DNA from: Pseudomonas cichorii
Lineage (GTDB): Bacteria > Pseudomonadota > Gammaproteobacteria > Pseudomonadales > Pseudomonadaceae
Assembly: GCF_003700275.1 (NCBI RefSeq)
Contig: NZ_RBRE01000035.1
Location: 112,636-176,635, forward strand
Length of the DNA stretch: 64,000 nucleotides
Direction of reading: 5' to 3'
The position numbers were made by a program, and so were the translations under genes. Below, piece after piece: positions 27,940 through 37,209 of the stretch; the stretch's first letter is position 1, and the number at the start of each line of letters is the position of its first letter. Below the pieces are notes generated by a model. That model did not search any database. It worked only from the letters and a program-made list of their open reading frames with translations, and was not told the DNA's origin.

Positions 27940-29439
27940 TCAGATAGAGTATTCAGCGGCCGAGCCGGACATGACCGTGGCATTGACCCGCGCTTCGGGC
28001 AGGCCGAAGGCCGTGACGATGCGGGCTGACATCTCCGGGATCAGCGGCTTGCCGATCACCGCCAGGAACGCCGCCAGATGGATCACCGCACGTCCTTCAT
28101 CAAGGCGCGTACGGGTTATGGCAATCACATCCAGCAGTACCTGAGCCATGCCCTTCATTGAGAAGTGTTCGGGGTCTGAAGCCCGGACCCATTGCAGGCG
28201 CAACGCCTCCAGCAACCCGGCGTCCTGGCCGCAGACGCCACTCCACCAGCAGTCATCGCAACGTTGTCCGGCTTCCAGCAGGGCCGGGAAAAACTCGTTG
28301 AATACACCCTGACGCCACTGCAGGAAGTGCTGCAGGCGGAAATCGCCTTCACTTTCTTCCGGGGCGATACTGGCCAGATACAGGCGGGCGCTGTCTGCGC
28401 AGGCTTCCCGGGCCAGATCCCCGACCCAGATGGCGTGGTTGCGGCTGGTCGAGAGGTTCAGGCCATCGAGCTTGAGAAACTGGTTGGGAATGAAACGCTG
28501 ATTGACCTTGATGTCGTCGAGTGCCGACAACTGTGCCGGATAGACGATGGCGTGACTGAATACACAGTCGAAGCCCAGGAAATGCACCAGCGTGCCCTGC
28601 CCCGACTGCCAATACTGGCGAAACAGCTCGGGACGCCCGATGCGCTCGGCATACTCGCGGAAAGCCGCCATGTAACCGGCCAGCCCCATGAACCAGGTGT
28701 GCACCCGGCAGGAGCCATCGGCCTGCAGATCCAGCCCGCCGTCTTCCGGGCGGGTCACGCCCCAGTCATGCACGTGTTCCAACGTGTCGCGCAGCCAGTT
28801 ATCCAGCGGCTTGCGCCATTTGCGGCCCAGCAGCCGGTCACGCAATACCGGCTTGAAAGCCGCCAGCTTCAGGAAAGCACGGTGGGTGGTTTTCCATTGC
28901 GACGGGGCCTTGCACAACTTGCAGTGCAGATCCGTCATCAGCTCGGCATCGGGTGCCTGGGCGCAGTTCTCGCACTGGCTGGCATCGGACTCGGCGCCAC
29001 AATAGTTGCAATTGCCCCGGGCAAAAGCTTCATAGCCCCATACCCGGCAATCCGGGCAATACGGCTCTTCGGCATCGCGAAATTCGATGAAACCGGACTG
29101 GCGAACCTTGTCGAACACCTCGCCCACCGCCTGCGCGAACCAGGGATTGTCGTATGGGCGCATCCAGTTGTCGGGCTGGATATTGATCGCTGCCAGTGAC
29201 GCTTCGATGCGATCCGAGTTGCGATTGGCCAGTTGCACCGGGTCGACACCCAGCTCCCTGCCTTTGCGCAGCATGTAGGACTGATAGTCGTCGGAGTAGG
29301 AAACCAGTACACAGTCATGGCCACGCTGGCGCTGGACACGGGTGAATACATCGGCCGCCAGAAATGGCCCGGCGATATGGCCGATATGCAGATCACCGTT
29401 GGGTGTGGGCGGCGTGATGGTGACAATGAACTTAGTCAT
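27940..29439 (-). CDS. MetRS-like amino-acid-activating enzyme of N-N bond formation
   Basis: 499 aa from the ATG at 29439. The class I synthetase core is present: HIGH motif at 18-21 (GDLHIGH), and a Zn-knuckle region with paired Cys at 128/131, 144/147, 156/159 and 173/176. The KMSKS loop is replaced by LSTSR (329-333). The protein is about 180 residues shorter than housekeeping MetRS and has no C-terminal EMAP/tRNA-binding domain. In published hydrazine synthetases a MetRS-like domain activates glycine and esterifies it to a hydroxylamine, and the cupin then rearranges the ester to an N-N bond. There the two are usually one chain; here they are separate and overlap by 8 bases. Confidence 0.85.
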   Translation of the reverse strand: MTKFIVTITPPTPNGDLHIGHIAGPFLAADVFTRVQRQRGHDCVLVSYSDDYQSYMLRKGRELGVDPVQLANRNSDRIEASLAAINIQPDNWMRPYDNPWFAQAVGEVFDKVRQSGFIEFRDAEEPYCPDCRVWGYEAFARGNCNYCGAESDASQCENCAQAPDAELMTDLHCKLCKAPSQWKTTHRAFLKLAAFKPVLRDRLLGRKWRKPLDNWLRDTLEHVHDWGVTRPEDGGLDLQADGSCRVHTWFMGLAGYMAAFREYAERIGRPELFRQYWQSGQGTLVHFLGFDCVFSHAIVYPAQLSALDDIKVNQRFIPNQFLKLDGLNLSTSRNHAIWVGDLAREACADSARLYLASIAPEESEGDFRLQHFLQWRQGVFNEFFPALLEAGQRCDDCWWSGVCGQDAGLLEALRLQWVRASDPEHFSMKGMAQVLLDVIAITRTRLDEGRAVIHLAAFLAVIGKPLIPEMSARIVTAFGLPEARVNATVMSGSAAEYSI

Positions 29440-29824
29440 TGAGGCACCCCGTCGTTTCATTGTGCTGCTCGACGAAGGCATTTACATAATTCATGTCCCA
29501 CCAGACCACGTAGAAATGAAAGTCCTCATCGGAATCATTGATGACGTAGTGATTGGTGTGTTTGGGAATCGCCGCAATATCGCCGACCGCAAACTCCATC
29601 TCACGCTCGCCCACCACCAGCCTGGAACGGCCCTTGATGGCGATGAAGATTTCCTGATCGATCTGGGTGTGAGCCTCGCTGCTGGTGCCCGGACGCACCA
29701 CGCACCAGCCCCCGGCAAACGGCATCGGATAACCATCCCATGGCAACAGACGGCTCCCATCGAGGCCGTATTCGTGAACCAGGGCCTCAAAGTTGGTTGT
29801 ACGGTGAATATCGAACTTTTCCAT
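29432..29824 (-). CDS. Single-domain cupin, N-N bond-forming partner of the MetRS-like protein
   Basis: 130 aa from the ATG at 29824; an upstream TTG two codons earlier is possible. Cupin motif 1 is AHTQIDQEIFIAIKG, with likely metal ligands His52 and Glu58 and Gln54 in place of the second His. Motif 2 is GDIAAIPKHTNHYVIN with His92. Zinc-binding cupins do the rearrangement step in hydrazine synthetases (Spb40-type fusions). It is the promoter-proximal gene of the block and overlaps the MetRS-like gene. A sugar or auxin-type cupin is the alternative, but the neighbour makes the N-N role much more likely. Confidence 0.8.
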   Translation of the reverse strand: MEKFDIHRTTNFEALVHEYGLDGSRLLPWDGYPMPFAGGWCVVRPGTSSEAHTQIDQEIFIAIKGRSRLVVGEREMEFAVGDIAAIPKHTNHYVINDSDEDFHFYVVWWDMNYVNAFVEQHNETTGCLND

Positions 29825-30092
29825 GCTCAAACCCGTGCGTTATAGATGGGCAAAGCATGAATTCACGGAAAATCGTTGGCTATCCAATGGCTGGATAAGT
29901 CAGGAACCAGAAATCGATTTTTTTGATGGCAGATCGCTACAGCCGCACCGGGCAGGAAACCAGTTGCAGAAAACCTGCGATACATTGGCTCAAGCAGTCC
30001 ATAGCAAGGCCGGGCCTGGATACAGGACGTGTCTCTCGCATAAAACATTCTCAGCGTTGCAATTACGCGGCTTGAACATGCAAGAGTGGAGT

Positions 30093-30111
30093 AATGATAG
30101 TCACTATCATT
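30093..30111. promoter_or_regulatory. Perfect 19-bp Fur-box palindrome
   Basis: AATGATAGTCACTATCATT is a perfect 9-1-9 palindrome and fits the 7-1-7 Fur pattern TGATAAT-N-ATTATCA with one change per half. It overlaps a plausible + strand -10 (GATAGT at 30096-30101, 18 bases after TTGAAC at 30072-30077). It is about 270 bases upstream of the cupin start on the minus strand, so it could control the ncRNA candidate, the N-N block, or both. Confidence 0.7.
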
Positions 30112-30278
30112 GATGCTGATAATCGGATGGCCTAAAGCGGTGTTACCGTTAGCCGTGATGATCGAACACGTGGATAGCCTGCGAAACCGCATCGCAGGCC
30201 TGAATACTTGCTCTACTTCATCACTCCTTTGGTTAGATCTTTTTAAGCCATCCCACGTCAGTGAGGTGGCTTTTTTTT
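30107..30278 (+). ncRNA. Candidate Fur-repressed small RNA
   Basis: About 170 bases between the Fur-box promoter and a strong intrinsic terminator, with no credible ORF. A perfect 8-bp hairpin GCCTGCGA/TCGCAGGC lies at 30177-30199, and a CGGT/ACCG hairpin near 30138-30148. A single-stranded pyrimidine-rich stretch ACTCCTTTGG (30223-30232) is complementary to Shine-Dalgarno sequences, as in many mRNA-targeting sRNAs. PrrF is the known Fur-repressed sRNA of Pseudomonas; I cannot confirm that this one is related. The start site is inferred. Confidence 0.55.
30245..30278 (+). terminator. Strong Rho-independent terminator
   Basis: AAGCCATCCCAC and GTGAGGTGGCTT form a 12-pair stem (one G-U, one mismatch) with a 4-base loop and an eight-T tract on the + strand. 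No + strand protein gene precedes it, so it must end the ncRNA candidate. Confidence 0.85.
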
Positions 30279-30382
30279 GCGCGGTGGTTGCGGGCAATCG
30301 CCAGTAACAACTTTCGACTTGATGAATAGCCGGTTTGCGATAGTTTTTTGAGCGTTTTCTCACGGCAAAAGACAGGCATTCG

Positions 30383-30838
30383 ATGTCCACCCGCGCACCC
30401 TCTCACCCACCCATCAGCGAGTCCAGCGCCGAGTTCTGGCTGCTTGCCCATCAAGTCAGTAAACGTACCGAAAACGAGCGCCTGAACAATATCCGCTCGG
30501 GCTTTGCTCCCGGCTGGATCCGCTCGGTTCGCGAGGCTTTCCGGCTGAGTAATGAACAGCTTGAAGCGTTGCTCAATGCTTCGATATCGACTCTGGAGCG
30601 GCGTCAACGCCAGCAACAGCCGCTGGATCAGGTGGCTTCGGAACGCCTTGACCGGCTCGCCCTGCTTGCCACGCAAGCCATGGAGGTGTTCGAGACGCCT
30701 GAACGCGCCAGTCACTGGATGATGACGATCAATGCGGCATTGGACGATGAACGTCCCCTGCGGCGCTGTGAAACGGAGATTGGCGGCCGGCAGGTGCACA
30801 GAGCACTCGCCGCCATCGTCTATGGCGGAGTCATGTGA
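30383..30838 (+). CDS. Xre/ParS-type antitoxin (DUF2384) of a RES toxin
   Basis: 151 aa. The middle holds an HTH-like segment (GWIRSVREAFRLSNEQLEALLNASISTLERRQR, about 50-82). The C-terminal 60 residues match the MbcA/ParS/Xre toxin-binding domain (ALLATQAMEVFETPERASHWMMTINAALDDERPLRRCETEIGGRQVHRALAAIVYG). It neutralises the NAD-degrading toxin encoded next and likely autorepresses the operon. Its TGA overlaps the toxin ATG (TGATG). Confidence 0.9.
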   Translation: MSTRAPSHPPISESSAEFWLLAHQVSKRTENERLNNIRSGFAPGWIRSVREAFRLSNEQLEALLNASISTLERRQRQQQPLDQVASERLDRLALLATQAMEVFETPERASHWMMTINAALDDERPLRRCETEIGGRQVHRALAAIVYGGVM

Positions 30839-31299
30839 TGGAGGTCTGGAGAATCGCTTCGGCAAGGTTCGCCAGCGACCTGAGCGGCCAGCCTGCAGCG
30901 CTGTATGGCGGGCGCTGGAATCATCAGGAGTACAAGGCGCTGTATTTCGGCATGAGCGCGGCAATCTGTGCGTTGGAAACGGTGATCCATTGCACCGAAA
31001 CGCCACGCTTCGCGCTGAAGCTGGTGCGTGTAAAGCTGCCGGACGAACCGGAGCTGTACTGCGAACCCGAACTGAAGCAGCTAGACGCCGGTTGGGCCAG
31101 CAATCCGGCGGATATCCAGAGCATGAGTTTTGGCACGGCCTGGCTCATGCGCAGTCAGCAGTTTGGGCTGATCATCCCGTCTGCAGCTTTGCCGCAGGCC
31201 CGCAACATCATGCTCAACCCGCTGCATCCCGCAGCACAACGGATCGAGATTCTGGACGTCACGGACTTTTCCCTGCACAACCCTGGCGTCAACGGCTGA
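30838..31299 (+). CDS. RES-domain toxin (NAD+ phosphorylase/hydrolase)
   Basis: 153 aa from the ATG at 30838. RES-domain features are visible: GGRWNHQEYKALYFG with the conserved Arg, SAAICALETVIH with the conserved Glu, and a Ser-rich C-terminal region. RES toxins deplete NAD+ and arrest growth until bound by the Xre antitoxin. The 3-prime end overlaps the convergent acuI gene by 11 bases. The pair borders the N-N cluster and may stabilise this accessory segment. Confidence 0.9.
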   Translation: MEVWRIASARFASDLSGQPAALYGGRWNHQEYKALYFGMSAAICALETVIHCTETPRFALKLVRVKLPDEPELYCEPELKQLDAGWASNPADIQSMSFGTAWLMRSQQFGLIIPSAALPQARNIMLNPLHPAAQRIEILDVTDFSLHNPGVNG

Positions 31300-32272
31300 T
31301 ATCCACCACCAGACGACCACGTACCTGCCCGGCGATCAGTTGCGGGGCGATATCAATGACCTCGCTCAAGCCGATTTCACGGCTGATGAGCGGCAACAGC
31401 TCAGGATCCAGATCAGTGGCCAGCCGCGTCCAGGCTTCCAGGCGGTCGGCGCGGGGGCGATTGACGCTGTCGATCCCGGCCAGTGTCACCCCACGCAGGA
31501 TGAAAGGCGCGACCGAACCCGGAAACTCCATGCCTTGCGCCAGACCACAGGCTGCAACGATACCGCGATAGCGAATCCCGGCGCAGACATTGGCCAGCGT
31601 ATGGCTGCCGACCGAATCAATCGCTGCTACCCACTGCTCCCTGGCCAATGGACGCCCCGGCTCGGACAGGCTGGCGCGATCAATGACCTGCGCTGCGCCC
31701 AGTTGCTGCAGATAGGCACTTTCCGCAGGACGGCCGGTGGAGGCCACCACCCGATAGCCAAGCCTGGCAAGAATCGCCACCGCGAAACTGCCTACGCCGC
31801 CATTGGCGCCGGTAACCAGCACGTCGCCACTGTCGGGGGTCAGGCCATGTTTCTGCAAAGCGATCACGGCAAGCATCGCAGTATATCCCGCGGTGCCAAT
31901 GGCCATGGCCTGGGCCGGAGTGAAAGCCTCGGGCAACGGAATCAGCCACTGGCTCTTGAGCCGCGCCTTTTCCGCCAGCCCGCCCCAATGCGCCTCACCA
32001 ACGCCCCAGCCATTGAGCAGGACCTGATCGCCAACCTTGAACTCCGGCGTATCGCTGGCTTCGACCGTGCCCGCCAGATCGATACCCGGCACCATGGGAA
32101 AACTGCGCACTACCGGGCTTGCACCGGTTATGGCCAGCGCATCCTTGTAGTTGAGAGTGCTGCTGGATACCCGCACCGTGACATCGTCGGGCGGCAGCGC
32201 AGCTTCATCGATATCTGCCAGGTCAGCGCGATAACCCTGCTCGTCCTTGTTGATCAAAATGCCTTTGAACAT
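31289..32272 (-). CDS. acuI: Acrylyl-CoA reductase-type MDR oxidoreductase
   Basis: 327 aa from the ATG at 32272; the extension to 32350 crosses the operator. It is an MDR family member without catalytic zinc Cys. Motifs are VPGIDLAGTVEAS (about 63-75) and the NADPH site VTGANGGVGSFAV (about 150-162), as in YhdH/AcuI. AcuI reduces acryloyl-CoA to propionyl-CoA with NADPH and so detoxifies acrylate. Its TetR gene lies just upstream on the same strand. An operator copy lies 14 bases before the start. Confidence 0.85.
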   Translation of the reverse strand: MFKGILINKDEQGYRADLADIDEAALPPDDVTVRVSSSTLNYKDALAITGASPVVRSFPMVPGIDLAGTVEASDTPEFKVGDQVLLNGWGVGEAHWGGLAEKARLKSQWLIPLPEAFTPAQAMAIGTAGYTAMLAVIALQKHGLTPDSGDVLVTGANGGVGSFAVAILARLGYRVVASTGRPAESAYLQQLGAAQVIDRASLSEPGRPLAREQWVAAIDSVGSHTLANVCAGIRYRGIVAACGLAQGMEFPGSVAPFILRGVTLAGIDSVNRPRADRLEAWTRLATDLDPELLPLISREIGLSEVIDIAPQLIAGQVRGRLVVDISR

Positions 32273-32285
32273 GTGCACCTCCAAT

Positions 32286-32305
32286 TTAGACCGATCGTCT
32301 TTAAA
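32286..32305. promoter_or_regulatory. AcuR-type operator upstream of acuI
   Basis: TTAGACCGATCGTCTTTAAA, with AGAC-N5-GTCT dyad symmetry. It matches the site upstream of acuR in 18 of 20 positions. Confidence 0.7.
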
Positions 32306-32318
32306 TAGACCCGAACAA

Positions 32319-32966
32319 TCATTGCGGCAAGCCACGAAGAAAGCCGGCAATAAAGGTATTCAGGGGTTTGTCACCTTTGACCAGCCTGGCCCGCAGCACT
32401 GCGCCTTCCCAGCCGATCCAGAAAAAAGCGGCCAGCTCATTGCAGTCGGCATCCCGGGCCAGTTCGCCCGCCAGCTGTGCAGACTTAAGGCAATGCGCGA
32501 GCTTCGCCTGCCAATCCAGCAGGATATCTTCAAGTGCTACTCGAAAACCCTCAGGTAACACACTGATTTCCTGACCAAGATTGCCCACCATGCAGCCGCG
32601 TCGGTACTCATGACGCGCCATGCCGCTCTTGGCGTTTTGTACAAAACCCACCAGCCGCTCCAGGGGCGACAGCGATTCATCCAGCAGCCAGCGGTCCAGA
32701 CGACGGGCAAAGTAGCTGGCATAACTGTCCAGCACCGCACGGCCAAAGACTTCCTTGCTTGCAAAGTAGTGATAGAAGGAGCCTTTGGGAACGCCCACTT
32801 CCTTGAGGATGTAATCGATACCGGTGGCCGTGAAGCCCTGCTCGGTCAGGACTTCAAGCCCTCGACGGATCAGGGCTTCGCGGGTTTCCAGACTCTCACG
32901 GGCGACCTTGGGCGGGCGACCGGGGCGTCTTGGCTTTTCGGGGAGTGCTGCGGGTAATGTCGTCAT
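32319..32966 (-). CDS. acuR: TetR-family repressor, AcuR-like
   Basis: 215 aa. After a Pro/Arg-rich start (RRPGRPPKV) comes a TetR HTH (about 25-70: LTEQGFTATGIDYILKEVGVPKGSFYHYF). It sits upstream of acuI in the same orientation, as in acrylate/DMSP-detoxification loci where AcuR represses acuRI until acrylate binds. Operators at both genes support autoregulation. Confidence 0.8.
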   Translation of the reverse strand: MTTLPAALPEKPRRPGRPPKVARESLETREALIRRGLEVLTEQGFTATGIDYILKEVGVPKGSFYHYFASKEVFGRAVLDSYASYFARRLDRWLLDESLSPLERLVGFVQNAKSGMARHEYRRGCMVGNLGQEISVLPEGFRVALEDILLDWQAKLAHCLKSAQLAGELARDADCNELAAFFWIGWEGAVLRARLVKGDKPLNTFIAGFLRGLPQ

Positions 32967-32976
32967 GGCGACAATA

Positions 32977-32996
32977 TTAGACCGACCGTCTCTAAA
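32977..32996. promoter_or_regulatory. AcuR-type operator upstream of acuR
   Basis: TTAGACCGACCGTCTCTAAA lies 11 bases before the acuR start, with the same AGAC-N5-GTCT dyad as the acuI site. Confidence 0.7.
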
Positions 32997-33089
32997 GTCA
33001 AATCAGACTGATATCTGCCGAAGCGGCACAGCAACTGGCTGAAAATACTTGCCTGCATTTGAAACAGCGCTTCCATGCAGATACACCAT

Positions 33090-33942
<853 letters not shown>

Positions 33943-34623
33943 ATGCCGCTGGGGAGTGCCGATCTCGCGGCAATCTGGTTGACGCTGCAACTGGCATCGC
34001 TGACGACTGTGATTCTGCTGGTGATCGGCACGCCTATCGCCCTGTGGCTGAGCAGGACCCGTTCCTGGCTCAAAGGCCCTGTCGGTGCAGTGGTCGCGTT
34101 GCCGCTGGTGCTGCCGCCGACGGTCATCGGTTTTTATCTGCTGCTGTTGCTGGGGCCTAACGGCTTTGTCGGCCAACTGACCCAGAGTCTGGGCCTTGGC
34201 ACCCTGACCTTCAGCTTTGCCGGGTTGGTGATCGGCTCGGTGCTGTACTCGATGCCTTTTGTCGTACAGCCTTTGCAAAACGCCTTCGCAGCCATCGGCA
34301 CGCGCCCGCTGGAAGTTGCAGCCACCTTGCGGGCCGGTCCCTGGGATACCTTTTTCCATGTAATTCTGCCGCTGGCCAGGCCGGGCTTCATCACCGGGGC
34401 CATTCTGGGTTTTGCCCATACAGTGGGCGAATTCGGTGTGGTATTGATGATTGGCGGCAATATCCCCGAAAAAACCCGCGTGGTGTCGGTGCAGATATTC
34501 GACCACGTCGAATCGATGGAGTACCTGCAGGCCCACTGGCTGGCGGGGGCCATGCTGGTGTTCTCATTTCTGGTACTTCTGGCGCTCTATTCGAGCGGCA
34601 AGTCCAAAACAGGCTGGAGCTGA
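33943..34623 (+). CDS. modB: Molybdate ABC transporter, permease
   Basis: 226 aa, five membrane segments, with the EAA-like loop [26 protein letters not shown]. The ATG follows the modA stop directly with no gap, so translation is coupled. Forms the transmembrane channel of the molybdate importer. Confidence 0.95.
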   Translation: MPLGSADLAAIWLTLQLASLTTVILLVIGTPIALWLSRTRSWLKGPVGAVVALPLVLPPTVIGFYLLLLLGPNGFVGQLTQSLGLGTLTFSFAGLVIGSVLYSMPFVVQPLQNAFAAIGTRPLEVAATLRAGPWDTFFHVILPLARPGFITGAILGFAHTVGEFGVVLMIGGNIPEKTRVVSVQIFDHVESMEYLQAHWLAGAMLVFSFLVLLALYSSGKSKTGWS

Positions 34624-34626
34624 TTC

Positions 34627-35715
34627 ATGGCATCGCCCATCGCTGTTCGCCTGCAAATGGCTTTCCCGACCTTTCAGGTCGATGTTGACCTGACGCTGCC
34701 GGGCACCGGCGTGACGGCCCTGTATGGTCCGTCCGGCTCGGGCAAGACGACCTGTCTGCGCTGCATTGCCGGTCTTGAAAAGGCGCAACTGGGTTATATC
34801 CGGATCAACGACGAGGTCTGGCAAGACTCTGCCAACGGCATATTCCTCGCCCCGCACAAACGCTCGATTGGCTATGTGTTTCAGGAAGCCAGTCTGTTTG
34901 CCCACCTGTCAGTACGCGGCAACCTGGAGTTCGGCCTCAAGCGCATCCCCAGGAACGAGCGCAGCATACAGATGCAGCATGCAACCGAATTGCTCGGCAT
35001 CGATCACCTGCTCGATCGCCAGCCCGACAAGCTCTCCGGCGGTGAACGCCAGCGAGTCGGCATCGCTCGCGCCCTGTTGACCAGCCCACGGCTGATGCTG
35101 CTCGACGAACCGCTTGCCGCGCTGGATAGCCGACGCAAGAGCGAGATCCTGCCGTATCTGGAGCGCCTGCATAACGAGCTGGAAATCCCCATGCTCTATG
35201 TCAGCCACTCGCAGGATGAAGTCGCACGCCTGGCGGACCATCTGGTATTGCTTGAGGAAGGCCGCGCCCTGGCCTGCGGCCCGATCAGGGAAACCCTCGC
35301 CAGACTCGATCTGCCCCTGGCCATGGGCGACGATGCCGGCGTGGTAATCGAGGGCACCGTGAGCGCCTACGATCCTCATTACCAGCTACTGACCATCACC
35401 CTGCCCGGCAGCAACCTGCCCTTGACCGTTGCCCATGCCGAACTGACAAAGGGCAAGACCTTGCGCGTCAAGGTGCAGGCACGGGATGTCAGCCTCAACC
35501 TGCAGGCGGACGATCAGAGCAGTATTCTCAACCGCTTGCCGGTCACCGTGATCAGTGAAGTCGCCGCCGACAATACCGCGCACAGGCTGGTACGCCTGGA
35601 TGCGGGGGGCACGCCGTTGCTGGCACGCATCACTCGCTATTCCTACGACAACATGCATCTCTGTCCCGGCCAGCAACTCTGGGCACAGATCAAGGCTGTA
35701 GCGGTTCTGGCATGA
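34627..35715 (+). CDS. modC: Molybdate ABC transporter, ATPase with MOP domain
   Basis: 362 aa. Walker [10 protein letters not shown] (about 36-44), signature [16 protein letters not shown] (about 137-152), Walker [13 protein letters not shown] (about 157-168). The C-terminal MOP-type molybdate-binding domain (about 295-360, [15 protein letters not shown]) is specific to ModC. Three bases after modB. Confidence 0.95.
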   Translation: MASPIAVRLQMAFPTFQVDVDLTLPGTGVTALYGPSGSGKTTCLRCIAGLEKAQLGYIRINDEVWQDSANGIFLAPHKRSIGYVFQEASLFAHLSVRGNLEFGLKRIPRNERSIQMQHATELLGIDHLLDRQPDKLSGGERQRVGIARALLTSPRLMLLDEPLAALDSRRKSEILPYLERLHNELEIPMLYVSHSQDEVARLADHLVLLEEGRALACGPIRETLARLDLPLAMGDDAGVVIEGTVSAYDPHYQLLTITLPGSNLPLTVAHAELTKGKTLRVKVQARDVSLNLQADDQSSILNRLPVTVISEVAADNTAHRLVRLDAGGTPLLARITRYSYDNMHLCPGQQLWAQIKAVAVLA

Positions 35716-35789
35716 GTACAGCCGATAAATAATTGGCACCCCATAGGGCAGGCGCGGTCAGTGTCTATAACCGACCTGGAAACACGATC

Positions 35790-36839
35790 ATGCCCTCTTC
35801 GACCGCCAGTTCACCTGCTGTGCCTGAGCTTCACTATGTCGACGATTCACAGCCCGGCTTCACCCGCAAGATCCTGCGCGGCAAATTTGCCTACTTCGAT
35901 ACCGATGGCCAACGCATCCGCGATCAAGCAGAGATCGCACGCATCAACGCGCTGGTCATACCGCCCGCCTACACCAATGTATGGATCTGCGCCGACCCGG
36001 CCGGGCATCTGCAAGCGACCGGACGCGACGCACGCGGCCGCAAGCAGTATCGCTATCATCCGCGCTGGCGGGAAATCCGCGATCAGGACAAATACTCGCG
36101 CCTGATCGAATTCGGCCATGCACTGCCCAAGGTTCGTAAACAGATCGAGGCGCAACTGGCACAACCCGGCCTGAGCCGCGAAAAAGTCATGGCCACGGTC
36201 ATTTCCTTGCTGGATGCCACCCTGATCCGCATCGGCAATAGCCGCTATGCCAAGGAAAACCGCTCGTACGGGCTGACCACCCTGCGCAATAAACACGTCG
36301 AAGTGCATGGCAGCCAGGTGGTATTCGAGTTCCGCGGCAAAAGCGGCATAGAACATCGCGTCAGCGTCAAGGATCGACGCCTGGCCAATGTGATCAAGCG
36401 CTGCATGGAATTACCGGGGCAAAATCTCTTCCAGTACCTCGACGATGACGGAGTACGACACACCGTAAGCTCCTCGGATATCAACGCCTACCTGCAAGAC
36501 CTCACAGGCGCCGACTTCACCGCCAAGGACTATCGAACCTGGGCAGCCAGCGCACAGGCACTGGCCACCCTGCGCAAACTGCACTGGGAACCGGAAGCCG
36601 ATGCCAAAAAACACATCGTCGAGATGGTCAAGGCCGTATCACGGCAACTGGGCAACACCCCGGCCATCTGCCGCAAGTGCTATATCCACCCGGCAGTGCT
36701 GGAAGGCTTCCTGCTCGGCAACCTGGCGAAGCTGCCACCCAGCAGAAAACGCAAGGGCTTGCACCTTGAGGAAGTCGCACTGGCCTGTTACCTGCGCACC
36801 CTGGCGGAAAGCATCGAGATTGCCGCGAAAAAATCATGA
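35790..36839 (+). CDS. DNA topoisomerase IB
   Basis: 349 aa from the ATG at 35790; the frame is open upstream to 35733. Poxvirus-type bacterial TopIB: RYHPRWREIRDQDKYSRLIEFG (about 92-113), the NSRYAKENRSYGLTTLRNKHV catalytic-domain signature (about 150-170), and the C-terminal nucleophile Tyr in RKCYIHPAVLEGFL (about 310). It relaxes supercoils by transient 3-prime phosphotyrosyl nicking. Seventy-four bases downstream of modC, so probably its own unit. Confidence 0.9.
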   Translation: MPSSTASSPAVPELHYVDDSQPGFTRKILRGKFAYFDTDGQRIRDQAEIARINALVIPPAYTNVWICADPAGHLQATGRDARGRKQYRYHPRWREIRDQDKYSRLIEFGHALPKVRKQIEAQLAQPGLSREKVMATVISLLDATLIRIGNSRYAKENRSYGLTTLRNKHVEVHGSQVVFEFRGKSGIEHRVSVKDRRLANVIKRCMELPGQNLFQYLDDDGVRHTVSSSDINAYLQDLTGADFTAKDYRTWAASAQALATLRKLHWEPEADAKKHIVEMVKAVSRQLGNTPAICRKCYIHPAVLEGFLLGNLAKLPPSRKRKGLHLEEVALACYLRTLAESIEIAAKKS

Positions 36840-37032
36840 CGCGAGCGGTTGCCACACAGATGTCGGACCTCGCGACCCGGAACCTCTGCCTCAACCGCAA
36901 GCAGGTTTCGTAGCCTCATGATTTACCGAGACTTTTCATTTATGGCTAAAAGTAACATCTTGTGCCATCTGCCGGTCTTGCACGCTTGCTTCATGGGGTC
37001 GGGATGTATATATTCCCTGCCTTGGCGCTACC

Positions 37033-37118
37033 GCCCCGATGGCGAAATTGGTAGACGCAAGGGACTTAAAATCCCTCGTCCTCTGGACGTGCCGGTTCGA
37101 CCCCGGCTCGGGGCACCA
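37033..37118 (+). tRNA. tRNA-Leu (anticodon UAA)
   Basis: 86 nt. The acceptor stem GCCCCGA pairs with TCGGGGC and CCA is encoded. The anticodon loop CTTAAAA gives UAA; a long variable arm and the T-arm GCCGGTTCGACCCCGGC are present. A type II tRNA as expected for Leu. Confidence 0.97.
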
Positions 37119-37128
37119 TATATAGATC

Positions 37129-37168
37129 AAGGGCTTACGTGCAGTTTGTGCGTAGGCCCTTGTTGTTT
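37129..37168 (+). terminator. Terminator of tRNA-Leu
   Basis: AAGGGCTTACG (37129-37139) pairs with CGTAGGCCCTT (37151-37161), followed by a T-rich tail. Confidence 0.8.
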
Positions 37169-37209
37169 CAGTTGCCGCAACTCTGAATTATTGCCGCAAC
37201 TTCTTCCCC

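Noticed and set aside
27940..29439. Housekeeping methionyl-tRNA synthetase
   Set aside because: No KMSKS, about 180 residues too short, no C-terminal tRNA-binding domain, and embedded in a biosynthetic operon.
29863..30390. 175-aa minus-strand frame over the Fur box and RNA candidate
   Set aside because: No family-like residues, no ribosome site, and it crosses a terminator and a palindromic promoter.
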